Source: a virus
Direction: 5' to 3' (one strand)
Length of the DNA stretch: 23,203 nt
Virus record (IMG/VR): IMGVR_UViG_3300028917_000273
Location: 1-23,203 of that record
This document shows, piece after piece, positions 1-8,264 of this stretch (position 1 is its first letter; each line of letters starts with the position of its first letter). The notes beneath the pieces are model-generated. The model did no database searches. It was not told the origin of the DNA and saw only the letters and a list, made by a program, of their open reading frames with translations. The translations under genes and the position numbers were made by a program.

Positions 1-2
1 CA

Positions 3-1838
3 GTACAACCAGTACCGACTCCTGAAGAAGAAATGGCCCTTCCAGAGGGTCCAAAACCACCAGAGGAATTAGTTTCACCAGAAACACATGACAAATTAAT
101 TGATGAATTATTAGAAGAAGATAAAAAAGAGGAAGAAGAAATTCCACAAAAAGAAATTCTTGAGATTCAAAGACAAGATAGTGAAATTTCGAAAAAAGCA
201 ATTGAGCCTCTCGAAACTGTTCCTGATAGACCAGTTGGAGTTGAAAAAGATACATTTCCACCCGTTGATTTTGGAACAGTTCAAGAACCAGATTATGGTG
301 AACTAAAACCTTTAGATACTCGTGATATGGATGCTATTCCTTTAGATAAACCAATGATGGAATTAAAAAAGAACGACCGTGTTTATGTAATGAGTAATCC
401 CGAAACAGGAGAAGACGGTTTTGAAGGTACATTTGTTTCTAAATTTTCACAACATGGTGATGATTATGCTTATGTTGAAACAAACGACCATCAAATAAAA
501 GAAGTCAAATTAGAACGGGTAACAAAAGCTGGAGTTAAAAAAGAAGTAGAAATTGAAAAGAAAGCTGTTGAAGTAAATCCTTTGGAACTTGATTTTGTAA
601 AATTGGAAAAAGATTTTGATGAAATTCTTGCCCGTGAAAAAGAAGAAGTAGAAATTAAAAAAGCAGAAGAACACAAACGAAAATTAAAAATTGAAGCAGC
701 AGCAAAAGAAAAAGCACTCAAAGTTCGTACTCAAAAAGAGTTGGAGTCAATTAAAAAAGAAGTAGAACAAATTGAAAAAGAAGCTGTTCCAAAGTGGCTG
801 GAAGATGTAACAATGAAAACAATGGATTTTGTGACAGGACCTATGATGGAAATGGGCAAAGATCCTAGAATCTTAGAACTTGAGAAGAAGTTGAAAAACA
901 AAGAGATTACTGAAGAACAATTTAATGAAATGAAACATAAACTTTATCATCCTCAAGAAGTGGCTGCTTCTCAAGAAAAAGAAGCTTATTCATTTACGTG
1001 GAAACCAACAATTGATCAAAAAATAGTACAACAAGTAATTGATCAAATTAATAAAATGAGTCCTGAAACAACTGGAGCACAATTAACAGAAACTGGTTAT
1101 GTTTACATTTTTGATGAGGGTGGAAGTCGCGCTGAATCCATTGAAGGTTTAATTCAAAAAGTTGAACCAAATTGGAAAGTTGGTTCACAAGAAAAAGAAG
1201 CTCAACCACCAATGGAACAACCAAAAGTTGAAGAAGTACTTCCAGAGACAAAATTTAAACAATACAAAAAAGCCCCACCAATGGGAAGGGAACCAACTCC
1301 TATTCCAGCCGTGCCTGAGGTAGAGAAAGTTTACAGAGAAGTTCAAACATCTCAACATGCTTTACAGGATATTGAAAATTTAATTTCTCAAGCGAGAGCA
1401 AAACTTGCTGCTGAAATTAAACGAGTAGAAGAACAAGGTCAAAAAATTATGCATGAAGATGTTTTAATGAGAAATATTAATAAGTTAGCTCAACTTGTTG
1501 AAGCAACTCAGAACAAAGTTGTTGACCTTGGTGACCAATTAGTAACTTTGATACAAGAAGAAAGAAAGAAACCATATAAAGTACCTGAAAAAGAGTTGAT
1601 TGCAAAAATTGAAGCAAAATTTCCAGAAGTTAAAAAGTTTATTACTCAAGTTCAAAAAGGTGCTCAAAGTTTAGCTACAACTGAAAGTATTAGAGAATTA
1701 ATTTTCTTTCCTAAAAAATCACATAAACTTTCATTTAGGGAAGTTGTTGCAGAATCTGCAATAGATGTAATGAAAAATATGTATGAGAATTTAGTCGGAG
1801 CATTTAAAACATTGTTGCGATTAGAATTTCCTGAATAA
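3..1838 (+). CDS. Large charged coiled-coil phage protein with SHOCT-like segment, 5' end outside window
   Basis: The frame is open to the left edge of the window. The first ATG (33) has no ribosome binding site and is preceded by protein-like Pro/Glu codons, so the gene most likely starts outside and this is a 5'-partial entry. Numbering from that ATG: an acidic Pro/Glu-rich start; a small beta-rich SH3/KOW-like stretch near residues 112-165 (KKNDRVYVM...); a Lys/Glu coiled coil at about 190-255; a SHOCT-like segment at about 277-305 (LELEKKLKNKEITEEQF); a compact domain at 320-383 (TETGYVYIFDEGG, EPNWKV) bracketed by two copies of SQEKEA; and a helical C-terminal third. No enzyme motif is visible. 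SHOCT segments are known as short oligomerisation or tethering helices. Its place just upstream of the packaging genes suggests a structural or assembly role, but that is inference; the function is unknown. Confidence 0.7.
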   Translation, partial: VQPVPTPEEEMALPEGPKPPEELVSPETHDKLIDELLEEDKKEEEEIPQKEILEIQRQDSEISKKAIEPLETVPDRPVGVEKDTFPPVDFGTVQEPDYGELKPLDTRDMDAIPLDKPMMELKKNDRVYVMSNPETGEDGFEGTFVSKFSQHGDDYAYVETNDHQIKEVKLERVTKAGVKKEVEIEKKAVEVNPLELDFVKLEKDFDEILAREKEEVEIKKAEEHKRKLKIEAAAKEKALKVRTQKELESIKKEVEQIEKEAVPKWLEDVTMKTMDFVTGPMMEMGKDPRILELEKKLKNKEITEEQFNEMKHKLYHPQEVAASQEKEAYSFTWKPTIDQKIVQQVIDQINKMSPETTGAQLTETGYVYIFDEGGSRAESIEGLIQKVEPNWKVGSQEKEAQPPMEQPKVEEVLPETKFKQYKKAPPMGREPTPIPAVPEVEKVYREVQTSQHALQDIENLISQARAKLAAEIKRVEEQGQKIMHEDVLMRNINKLAQLVEATQNKVVDLGDQLVTLIQEERKKPYKVPEKELIAKIEAKFPEVKKFITQVQKGAQSLATTESIRELIFFPKKSHKLSFREVVAESAIDVMKNMYENLVGAFKTLLRLEFPE

Positions 1839-1847
1839 GGATTAAAA

Positions 1848-2120
1848 ATGACAGAGTTAATTTCTATTTTATTGAATCCAAAAGTTATAGCTATTATTGG
1901 GCCAGCCGGAGCAATACTGTTAGGTGTTGCTATTGTTATGTATAGGTTGGCAATGCAATTTATTAAAAAATATGAGGAAGTTCAAGAAAAGAGAATTACA
2001 GAAGCGCAAGCTATGCAGAAAGAATATTTTGAATTAGCAAACGATTGGGAAAAGACACTCAATGCTGTTCTGCGAGCATTAGGAAAAAAGAATAGTAATG
2101 GAGGGTCTAATAATGTTTAA
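1848..2120 (+). CDS. Small protein with one membrane segment and a helical tail
   Basis: 90 residues. Start ATG 1848 follows AAGG in the end of the previous gene at a usable distance. Residues about 14-38 form one strongly hydrophobic segment (IAIIGPAGAILLGVAIVMY), followed by a charged amphipathic helix rich in Lys, Glu and Gln. The positive residues lie after the membrane segment, so the tail probably faces the cytoplasm. One membrane span with a coiled tail fits a holin-like, spanin-like or membrane-tethering protein, but nothing in the sequence decides between these, and lysis genes are not otherwise visible nearby. The last 8 bases overlap the next gene. Function unknown. Confidence 0.65.
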   Translation: MTELISILLNPKVIAIIGPAGAILLGVAIVMYRLAMQFIKKYEEVQEKRITEAQAMQKEYFELANDWEKTLNAVLRALGKKNSNGGSNNV

Positions 2121-2280
2121 AAAAGCTAAAGAACTTGAACAGAAAGAAACAGAAGTGTTCAAGATTCAGGAAAAAATCAAAAAGCATAAAAAGAAAATTT
2201 GTCAAAAGTTAGTAAAAGTTCAAAAAACTTTAAATAACGATAATTTATTATTAGAAAAATTCAATATAGAAGGTTGTTAA
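2113..2280 (+). CDS. Very small Lys/Glu-rich helical protein
   Basis: 55 residues, MFKKAKELEQKE..., probably one long charged helix. The ATG at 2098 lies in the same frame, but ATG 2113 is preferred because GGAGGG (2100-2105) sits seven bases before it. It overlaps the previous gene by 8 bases, and its stop TAA shares its last base with the ATG of the next gene. This tight coupling suggests one transcript and coupled translation. It has no recognisable domain; function unknown. Confidence 0.55.
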   Translation: MFKKAKELEQKETEVFKIQEKIKKHKKKICQKLVKVQKTLNNDNLLLEKFNIEGC

Positions 2281-2465
2281 TGTTTTGTAATAGATGTGAA
2301 GGTGAATTTTTTATACAAAAGACAAGTTTAGAAATGGGACCGGTAATCGGAACATCAGGCATTCACACAACTTGGACAATTTGGCAATGTTTAGAATGTG
2401 GTCTAACAAAGTTAGTTCGTAAAGATGCGCAACGAAAGGATATTTCGATCAATGAAAATTCTTAA
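2280..2465 (+). CDS. Small zinc-ribbon-like protein
   Basis: 61 residues starting at ATG 2280 (TAATG overlap with the preceding stop), with AGAAGG at 2268-2273 as ribosome binding site; a TTG two codons earlier is less likely. Two Cys pairs, CNRC near the N-terminus and CLEC near residue 37, are spaced as in a small zinc ribbon, with aromatic residues between them (TTWTIWQ). The end overlaps the terminase start by 14 bases. A zinc ribbon next to terminase could bind DNA or protein, but the actual role is unknown. Confidence 0.6.
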   Translation: MFCNRCEGEFFIQKTSLEMGPVIGTSGIHTTWTIWQCLECGLTKLVRKDAQRKDISINENS

Positions 2466-4911
2466 TCAATTTTTAGACACTTTAAAAAAGAGACTTTCTA
2501 CCATTTTTTCTACGGTTGAAAATCCATCTCTGTGGGCATTAGATCGTCTTGGAATAGATCTATATGACAATCAGATTGAGATTATAGATGCCGTTTGTGA
2601 TTTAAATGAAGACAAAGTTGCTATCGTACAAGCTAGAGGAAGTGGAAAGACCTTTTCAGTTGCTTTAAGTATTATCAAACTTTGTTTAGACATTCCCAAA
2701 TTTAAAGTTGGTGTTTTTGGTCCTAAGGCAGAACAAGCAGCCCGAATCATAAAAGTAATTCGTGAAGAGATTGTAAAACCTGGTAGTGCAATTTATGAGA
2801 CAATAAAATGGAAGGATTCAACAAATTCTAGATTGTCTTTTGTTAATGGCTCTGAAGTTCTAGCAATCTCCGCCGGAGAAGCAACTATGCAAGAGGGTTA
2901 TCACTTTCATATAGTAGTTTTAGACGAGTGTCACAGAATTTCTGATGTATCAGTCAATCAACGAATTGTACCAATGTTAGGGAGTTACAAAATAGCCAAG
3001 ATAGTAAAACTTGGTGTTTCAATGTACAAACAAAACTTTTGGAAAAGTTGTACTCATCCACAAACAGCCTATAAAGTTTTGATGAGAGATTGGAGAGAAT
3101 GTCCAATTTTATTAAAAGCTGGATCAATTGTTTATCAAAGTAGAGAGTACTCAAAATATGTTATAGACCAAATGCCTTTACGATTGAAAGAAAGTTATTT
3201 TCCAGACAGACCTGATTTGCATTATGATGGAGCAATGACAGAATTTGATTTTAATACTCAGTATGAAATGAAATGGGCTGATGATATTAATTTAGAATTA
3301 TCATCAGAAGATCAGACAGCTTTAATTGAAAGTGATCACGAAATTTTAAAAAGAGCTAATCCATCTTTACAAGAACAATTTTTCTTTGGCTTGGACACAG
3401 CATCTGGAACATTATATCCAGGTAAAAAAGATTTAGATTATACAGCATTGGCTATTTGGAGAAAGAAAAACGATAACGTTAAAGAAAAAGTTGCTGCATT
3501 TGAGTGGCAAGGAGATCCTTTAACACAACTATCAGAAATTGAAACAATTATTAATCCAAAAGATGGATTGTTTCCTTGTATGTTTGGTTTAGCCGATTAT
3601 AGTAATATTGCTCAAGGTGCTGTTGAGCAATTTAAAGCAAAAGGAATTCCTATTGACGGAATAATTTTTCAACAAATAAATGATAAAATTGAAGCACCAT
3701 CAGATATGCATGACGACCATTGTTGTTTTTCTGGAAATACAAAAATAAGATTATTGGATGGAACAACAAAAACAATTGCTGAATTATCTGACAATTTATT
3801 AGAAGATACTTGGGCATATAGTGTAGATCAAAATAATCATATAGTTCCTGGTAAGATAAGTAGAGCATGGAAAGTTGGTAATAAAGAAACACTTAAAATT
3901 ACTTTAGACAATAACGAATTTTTTGAATGTACACCAGATCATAAAATAATGTTAAGAGATGGAAGTTACAAAGAAGCAAAAGATTTACAACCAAATGATA
4001 GTTTAATGCCTTTGTATACTAAAAAAGAGGTTTTATTTAATAATTTAGAGTATGAATTTACGTATGATCCCGGAAAGGAAATTTTTATTCCAACACATAG
4101 AATAGTTGTATCCGTTCCTGAGAAGATGGTTCCACATCACAAAAACTTTAATCGTTTTGACAACAGACCAACTAATATTCAAATAGTTACATCAAAAGAA
4201 CATTGGCAAATACATGGAAAAGTAGCAAAGGAAACAAATAAAAGAGTTTGGAGTCAATTAAATAAAGAACAACGGATTAAGAGGTTAACTCCATCGTGGA
4301 AAAAATTAAAAGAGTTATATCAAAATCCAAAATGGATGAAATTTCTTTCAGAATCTATTAAGAAAAATTTACCACCTGTTGATCGTGAAATAGCAAGAGA
4401 GAAAGCAAAAAAACAATGGGAAGGAATTTCTTATCAAGAAAGACTAGAAAGAATGAAACCAATTATAGAAGCTGGAGCAAATGCTCGTAGAGGAAAATCT
4501 AGTTGGAATAAAGGTAAAAGAATAATTCATATAACGAATTGTCAAAATTGTCATAAAGAATTTGATTATCGTTTTTCAGAAATTCGTAAATTTTGTTCTA
4601 CATATTGTTGTCAACAATTTCAAAAACAAAAATTTGTTTTTAATCATAAAGTTGTAAAAATAGAAAAAAGTATTAAACAAGATGTGTATGATATAACGGT
4701 TGAGGTTTATCATAATTTTGCTTTAGATTGTGGTGTATTTGTACATAATTGTAGTGATGTATTGGCCGTTTGGGCTATGGACAAAACAGACCAATTTAAG
4801 AGAGGTACAGTAGCTACTTATCAAATACCCAAACCTGTCACAGGAGTTTCTACAGTTTTAGGAAGAGGAATACCTACAAATCAACCAAAAGAGAACAGGT
4901 ATCTTCAATGA
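2452..4911 (+). CDS. Terminase large subunit containing an in-frame intein
   Basis: DNA-packaging motor: an ATPase that pumps DNA into the prohead through the portal and a nuclease that cuts concatemers. Seen: Walker A (QARGSGKT, about residues 60-67), Walker B (VVLDECH, Asp158-Glu159), and an RNase H-fold nuclease start (FFGLDTASGT, Asp315). A second acidic site is at GLADYS and the third at HDDHCCSD once the intein is removed. The precursor is 819 residues; removing 342 intein residues leaves 477, a normal terminase length. ATG 2452 is preferred (AAAGGA 2435-2440); an in-frame ATG at 2425 would add nine residues and has no clear ribosome site. The intein splits the third catalytic acid motif, so unspliced protein should lack a working nuclease. 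Gene order (terminase, portal, protease, capsid) supports the call. Confidence 0.95.
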   Translation: MKILNQFLDTLKKRLSTIFSTVENPSLWALDRLGIDLYDNQIEIIDAVCDLNEDKVAIVQARGSGKTFSVALSIIKLCLDIPKFKVGVFGPKAEQAARIIKVIREEIVKPGSAIYETIKWKDSTNSRLSFVNGSEVLAISAGEATMQEGYHFHIVVLDECHRISDVSVNQRIVPMLGSYKIAKIVKLGVSMYKQNFWKSCTHPQTAYKVLMRDWRECPILLKAGSIVYQSREYSKYVIDQMPLRLKESYFPDRPDLHYDGAMTEFDFNTQYEMKWADDINLELSSEDQTALIESDHEILKRANPSLQEQFFFGLDTASGTLYPGKKDLDYTALAIWRKKNDNVKEKVAAFEWQGDPLTQLSEIETIINPKDGLFPCMFGLADYSNIAQGAVEQFKAKGIPIDGIIFQQINDKIEAPSDMHDDHCCFSGNTKIRLLDGTTKTIAELSDNLLEDTWAYSVDQNNHIVPGKISRAWKVGNKETLKITLDNNEFFECTPDHKIMLRDGSYKEAKDLQPNDSLMPLYTKKEVLFNNLEYEFTYDPGKEIFIPTHRIVVSVPEKMVPHHKNFNRFDNRPTNIQIVTSKEHWQIHGKVAKETNKRVWSQLNKEQRIKRLTPSWKKLKELYQNPKWMKFLSESIKKNLPPVDREIAREKAKKQWEGISYQERLERMKPIIEAGANARRGKSSWNKGKRIIHITNCQNCHKEFDYRFSEIRKFCSTYCCQQFQKQKFVFNHKVVKIEKSIKQDVYDITVEVYHNFALDCGVFVHNCSDVLAVWAMDKTDQFKRGTVATYQIPKPVTGVSTVLGRGIPTNQPKENRYLQ
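3724..4749 (+). mobile_element. Class 1 intein with HNH homing endonuclease in terminase
   Basis: 342-residue protein intron. The N-terminal splice block is CFSGNTKIRLLDG with Cys1. Block B has TPDH (Thr70, His73), block F is VYDITV with Asp at the F:4 position, and block G ends VFVHN followed by Cys+1. These are the residues of the classic class 1 splicing pathway, with all key residues present. The endonuclease part is HNH type: PHHKNFNRFDNRPTN with a further His in SKEHW (intein residues 137-160). A DNA-recognition region follows with a NUMOD3-like GKSSWNKGK and a Cys-rich element (CQNC ... FCSTYCC), probably a zinc finger. Exteins join as HDDHC|CSDVLAVWAM, which reads as a continuous terminase nuclease motif. 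Confidence 0.93.
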
Positions 4912-4941
4912 AAAAACAATTTTGTTTAATAGGAAAATATA

Positions 4942-5166
4942 ATGATTAGACCTGATAAAGCATTAAAAGAAATAATTTTAAATCTAACAACGGTAAGTGA
5001 TATGTTAGAATATATTCGTGATAAATTTGCAAATGAAAATGTAAAACGCCATTTATTGCAAAGTCAAGAAAATTTAGTGAAAACAATTCAACACTTAAAA
5101 AATGGCGAGAAGCTAAATAAAACTATTACATTCAAACAAAGAAACGAAGAGTTAGAAGGAGAATAA
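4942..5166 (+). CDS. Small helical protein between terminase and portal
   Basis: 74 residues; ATG 4942 follows AGGAAA (4931-4936). The predicted fold is all helical: NLTTVSDMLEYIRDKF, then ENVKRHLLQSQENLVKTIQ, then a charged end. The gene lies 30 bases after terminase and one base before the portal gene, so it is probably co-transcribed and coupled to portal translation. Many phages place a small terminase or a packaging helper near this position, but it has no recognisable DNA-binding helix-turn-helix, so I do not assign that role. Function unknown. Confidence 0.65.
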   Translation: MIRPDKALKEIILNLTTVSDMLEYIRDKFANENVKRHLLQSQENLVKTIQHLKNGEKLNKTITFKQRNEELEGE

Positions 5167-5167
5167 T

Positions 5168-7879
5168 ATGGGACGACCAAAGGGAAGTAAAAATAGACCA
5201 AAAATAACATTGAAAGGTACTTATACTCAAGGTGGAGTGTTGGGGAATAGATCTTTAACGGCTGGATTAGTAAAAGAGGGTGGTTATGATGTAACAATGA
5301 AACCATCTTTCTTTTATTCACCAGAATTGACAACTGAATCATGGTTATTACCTAAATCTCGTCAAGAAATTTTAAAATGGGCTCGTATTTTCTTCAATTT
5401 AGAACCATATGTACAATCCATTGTAATGATGCATGCTTATTATCCATTTTCAAAATTTACTATTAGTACTCCTGACAAATCAATAACAGAATTTTATAAA
5501 GATATGGCATTCAATGAAGGTTTTGATTTGTTTAAATTTATTCTTCAAGCAAGTTTGAGTTATCAAAAATTTGGTGAAGCTATTATGTTTGGTAATATGG
5601 AGAAAGGTAAGGATAAATTACACCGTTGGACAAAATTTATTTTATTAGAACCCGAATTGGTTGAAATTAAAAGTGATCTTTTGTCTAATGATGTTTCATA
5701 TGAATTAATTCCTACTGAAGAATTAAAGAATTTGGTCAAGTCTGTCAAACCAGAAGATGCAGAACGTAAAAAGAAATTACAAGAAGATACACCTGCCGTT
5801 ATTGAAGCCGTTATACAAGGGAGAAATATTCAATTAGATCCAGAACATGTTTCACACGTTGCAAGGTTGACAGATCCATCAGCAACTCGTGGAACTAGTC
5901 CTATTCAATGTTTGTTTAAAGTTTTAATTTACCAAGATTGGATCCGTTTGGCTCAATCGGCATTTGCCCAAAGATATATCTTTCCAGTAGAACTTTGGAC
6001 AATAGGAGATTTACCATCAGGTCATATGCCAAGTGAGCAAGATTTATCAAATTTTAGAGACATTATTAATCAAGCAATTCAAAACCCACCTTTTACTATG
6101 GTATTTCCTCCTATTGTAAAGTATGAAGCCTTAAGTACATTGGGAAAACAATTTCCTATTAACAATGAGTACGATTATATTCACGACCAATTATTAGTTG
6201 GTATGGGAGTAAATAAAAATATCATTTTAGGCGAAGGTCCTAGTTTTCCATTATCAGAAGATTCAAGAGTTTTAACTAAAGATGGGTTGAAATATCATTG
6301 GGAACTAACTGAAAATGATTTAATTGCCTCATTTAATTCAAAAACAGAAGAACTAGAATATGTTCCGTTTGTTGATAAGTTAGTAATTCCTTATGAAGGA
6401 GATATGATTCATTTTAAAACTTCAAGAGTTGATCATTTAGTGGCTCCAAATCATAATTGTTGGAACAGAAAAGACAATCAAAGTGAGTGGCAATTAATAA
6501 AAGCAAAAGATGTAAAAACAGAAACACAATTTAGATTAGGAGTTAATTGGGAAGGAAAATTATTAGGTGATGTAAATGTTTTAGGCCACAAAATTCCAAC
6601 AAATCTTTTTATGAAATTAGTTGGTTATTTTGTTTCTGAAGGTTCTTCTGTTTATAAAGAAGGAAGAGATTATCAAGTTTGTGTGTCCCAAGGTGTTAAA
6701 AGTGATTGTTATCAAGATATTGATCAAACGTTTCAACAATTACCATTTAAAGTTCACAAATATTTTGATAAACAAAAATATTATTCTCGAAAAACAAAAC
6801 AAACTGAAATATGTGAAATGACTGACTGGAGATTATTTGGAAAAGATTTAACACAATATTTTAGAGAATCTTTTGGAGAAAATTCATACTCAAAACGAAT
6901 TCCATCTTGGATTAAAGAATTATCAAAAGAGCACTTGAAAGTTCTTTTAGACGCCCTTATTAAGGGAGATGGAAATGAAGACCACTCCTCATCTCAATGG
7001 GGACATACTTCAACATATTATACGTACACTACTAAATCACGGCAGTTGTGTGATGATGTTGTAGAAATTGCATTAAAATGTGGATTTGTTCCCACTTTTA
7101 GATATCTAAAAAATGAATATGTTGTGTATTTTAGTGATAGTTACCAAAAAGAGAAAGGAACGTTTTTCTTATGGGACAATAAAGAAAAAGGTATCGAAGG
7201 AAAAATAGCACGGGGAAATGCTATAACAAATGTTCCTTATAAAGGAAATATTTGGTGTATTGCATTAGCCAAAAATGGTTTATTTGTTTCTGAAAGAAAT
7301 GGTCGGTTAGTTATCACAGGTAATTCAAACGTAAAAACAATGGCACTCCATAAATTAATGATGATGTATAAGGTTGTGAGAGATGAGTTTGAAAACTGGA
7401 TAATTAACAAGTTTTTTAGACCTATAGCGATCAAAAATGAATTTTATGCGACTGTAGGCAAACAAAAGAAATTGATTCTTCCCCAAATTACTTGGAACAA
7501 ATCACTAGATATTGAAGAAGAAGAGGCTGAAAGACAATTCTTTTTGGATATGCATCAGAAAGGTTATCTATCTACTGAAACATTGTTTAGTAAATTTCCT
7601 ACAATTGATTATAATACAGAGCAAAAACGTTTGGAAAATGAAATTGGTACAGTGTGGGATAAGGGTGGTAAAGATAGTAGGTTACCAGCTAAAATTTCAA
7701 AACCAACTCCTCCATCAGGTACAGGTCCGGCTGGGATAGTGAGGCCAACTCCAATTGAACCAATTGAACCTACATTACCAGAAGGTGAAGAAATGGAAGG
7801 GGTTGAAGTACCACCAGAAACTCCAATTACAGAAACAACAGCACCAGAGGTAATTCCTCCAGAAGAACCAGGAGTATAA
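5168..7879 (+). CDS. Portal protein containing an in-frame intein
   Basis: Dodecameric ring at the capsid vertex through which DNA enters and to which terminase and neck bind. Precursor 903 residues; removing the 359-residue intein leaves 544, normal for portals. Seen: a helical/beta core with SQKFGEAIMFGN, DPEHVSHVARL, TRGTSPIQCLFKVLI and LVGMGVNKNIILGEGPSF. After splicing this reads on into SNVKTMALHKLMMMYKVVRD, which matches the long stem helix region typical of phage portals. The C-terminal 70 residues are Pro/Glu-rich and probably disordered. The N-terminus MGRPKGSKNRPK resembles an AT-hook, unusual for a portal. The ribosome site is AAGGAGAA just before ATG 5168. Placement directly after terminase supports the call. 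The family assignment rests on context and pattern, without a profile search. Confidence 0.88.
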   Translation: MGRPKGSKNRPKITLKGTYTQGGVLGNRSLTAGLVKEGGYDVTMKPSFFYSPELTTESWLLPKSRQEILKWARIFFNLEPYVQSIVMMHAYYPFSKFTISTPDKSITEFYKDMAFNEGFDLFKFILQASLSYQKFGEAIMFGNMEKGKDKLHRWTKFILLEPELVEIKSDLLSNDVSYELIPTEELKNLVKSVKPEDAERKKKLQEDTPAVIEAVIQGRNIQLDPEHVSHVARLTDPSATRGTSPIQCLFKVLIYQDWIRLAQSAFAQRYIFPVELWTIGDLPSGHMPSEQDLSNFRDIINQAIQNPPFTMVFPPIVKYEALSTLGKQFPINNEYDYIHDQLLVGMGVNKNIILGEGPSFPLSEDSRVLTKDGLKYHWELTENDLIASFNSKTEELEYVPFVDKLVIPYEGDMIHFKTSRVDHLVAPNHNCWNRKDNQSEWQLIKAKDVKTETQFRLGVNWEGKLLGDVNVLGHKIPTNLFMKLVGYFVSEGSSVYKEGRDYQVCVSQGVKSDCYQDIDQTFQQLPFKVHKYFDKQKYYSRKTKQTEICEMTDWRLFGKDLTQYFRESFGENSYSKRIPSWIKELSKEHLKVLLDALIKGDGNEDHSSSQWGHTSTYYTYTTKSRQLCDDVVEIALKCGFVPTFRYLKNEYVVYFSDSYQKEKGTFFLWDNKEKGIEGKIARGNAITNVPYKGNIWCIALAKNGLFVSERNGRLVITGNSNVKTMALHKLMMMYKVVRDEFENWIINKFFRPIAIKNEFYATVGKQKKLILPQITWNKSLDIEEEEAERQFFLDMHQKGYLSTETLFSKFPTIDYNTEQKRLENEIGTVWDKGGKDSRLPAKISKPTPPSGTGPAGIVRPTPIEPIEPTLPEGEEMEGVEVPPETPITETTAPEVIPPEEPGV
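6248..7324 (+). mobile_element. Class 3-type intein with LAGLIDADG endonuclease and Pro1 in portal gene
   Basis: 359 residues, from Pro in GPSF|PLSEDSRVLTKDG to Asn in LVITGN|S. Position 1 is Pro, not Cys or Ser. Block B reads LVAPNHNCW, with His69 and Trp72; Ala replaces the usual Thr. Block F reads IWCIAL with Cys337 at the F:4 position, and block G ends ITGN with Thr357 at G:5 and Gly in place of the usual penultimate His. Trp, Cys and Thr together are the known signature of class 3 inteins, which start splicing from the block F Cys. Two LAGLIDADG motifs are visible, LVGYFVSEGS (124-133, acid Glu131) and LLDALIKGDG (233-242, acid Asp241), so the endonuclease looks intact. Extein residue +1 is Ser. 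Confidence 0.9.
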
Positions 7880-7880
7880 T

Positions 7881-8135
7881 ATGTCATTAAGAAAAGTTGG
7901 ATCACCTGAAAAGTTAGAAATAATAAATAATTCCAAGAAAATTTCGGGATTATCATTAGATCCTAATATTTTTGTGAAAGAAGTTTCTGAGTCATTAGGG
8001 AAAGAAAAGTCCCTTTCGTTGGATCAACTACACGAAAAAGCGAAAGCTATGGGAATTGTAGATTACGACGAAAATACAATGGATCATGTGATACGATTAC
8101 TACAAAGTATAGGAGTAAAAATTACACGGAAATAA
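7881..8135 (+). CDS. Small protein of unknown function after portal
   Basis: 84 residues; ATG 7881 one base after the portal stop, with AGGAG in the end of the portal gene. The second half (LSLDQLHEKAKAMGIVDYDENTMDHVIRLLQSIGVKI) looks like a winged-helix or helix-turn-helix style arrangement: two helices, a short turn, then another helix and a strand. That resemblance is weak. Nothing else is recognisable. It ends before a 129-base non-coding stretch. Confidence 0.65.
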   Translation: MSLRKVGSPEKLEIINNSKKISGLSLDPNIFVKEVSESLGKEKSLSLDQLHEKAKAMGIVDYDENTMDHVIRLLQSIGVKITRK

Positions 8136-8264
8136 TCTACGGGGCTCTTACGGATGTAAACAGTAGGTTATTTCTATAATATTCTACGATTATCTTATAT
8201 ATCGGAACCTGAGGATGGGTCTCGGTCCGGGATTTAATGTATTTAAGAACTGAGGAGATTAGTT
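8136..8264. other. Non-coding stretch with a possible small hairpin
   Basis: 129 bases without a convincing gene. It contains an AT-rich part (8168-8203) with TATAAT-like words but no well-spaced -35 partner. A short imperfect hairpin lies at 8207-8226: ACC, a bulged T, GAG, a seven-base loop, then CTCGGT. No T-run follows, so it is not a standard terminator. The stretch ends in GAGGAG before the next ATG. It may be a leader or processing region; no tRNA-like T-loop is present. Confidence 0.35.

Noticed and set aside
2425-2451. Earlier ATG for terminase
   Set aside because: No ribosome site; ATG 2452 has AAAGGA upstream. It cannot be fully excluded.
4908-4949. 13-codon ORF starting at ATG overlapping the terminase stop
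   Set aside because: Very short, no ribosome site of its own, and covers the ribosome site of the next gene.
8136-8264. A tRNA or known riboswitch in the gap
   Set aside because: No T-loop motif, acceptor stem or known aptamer core could be found.
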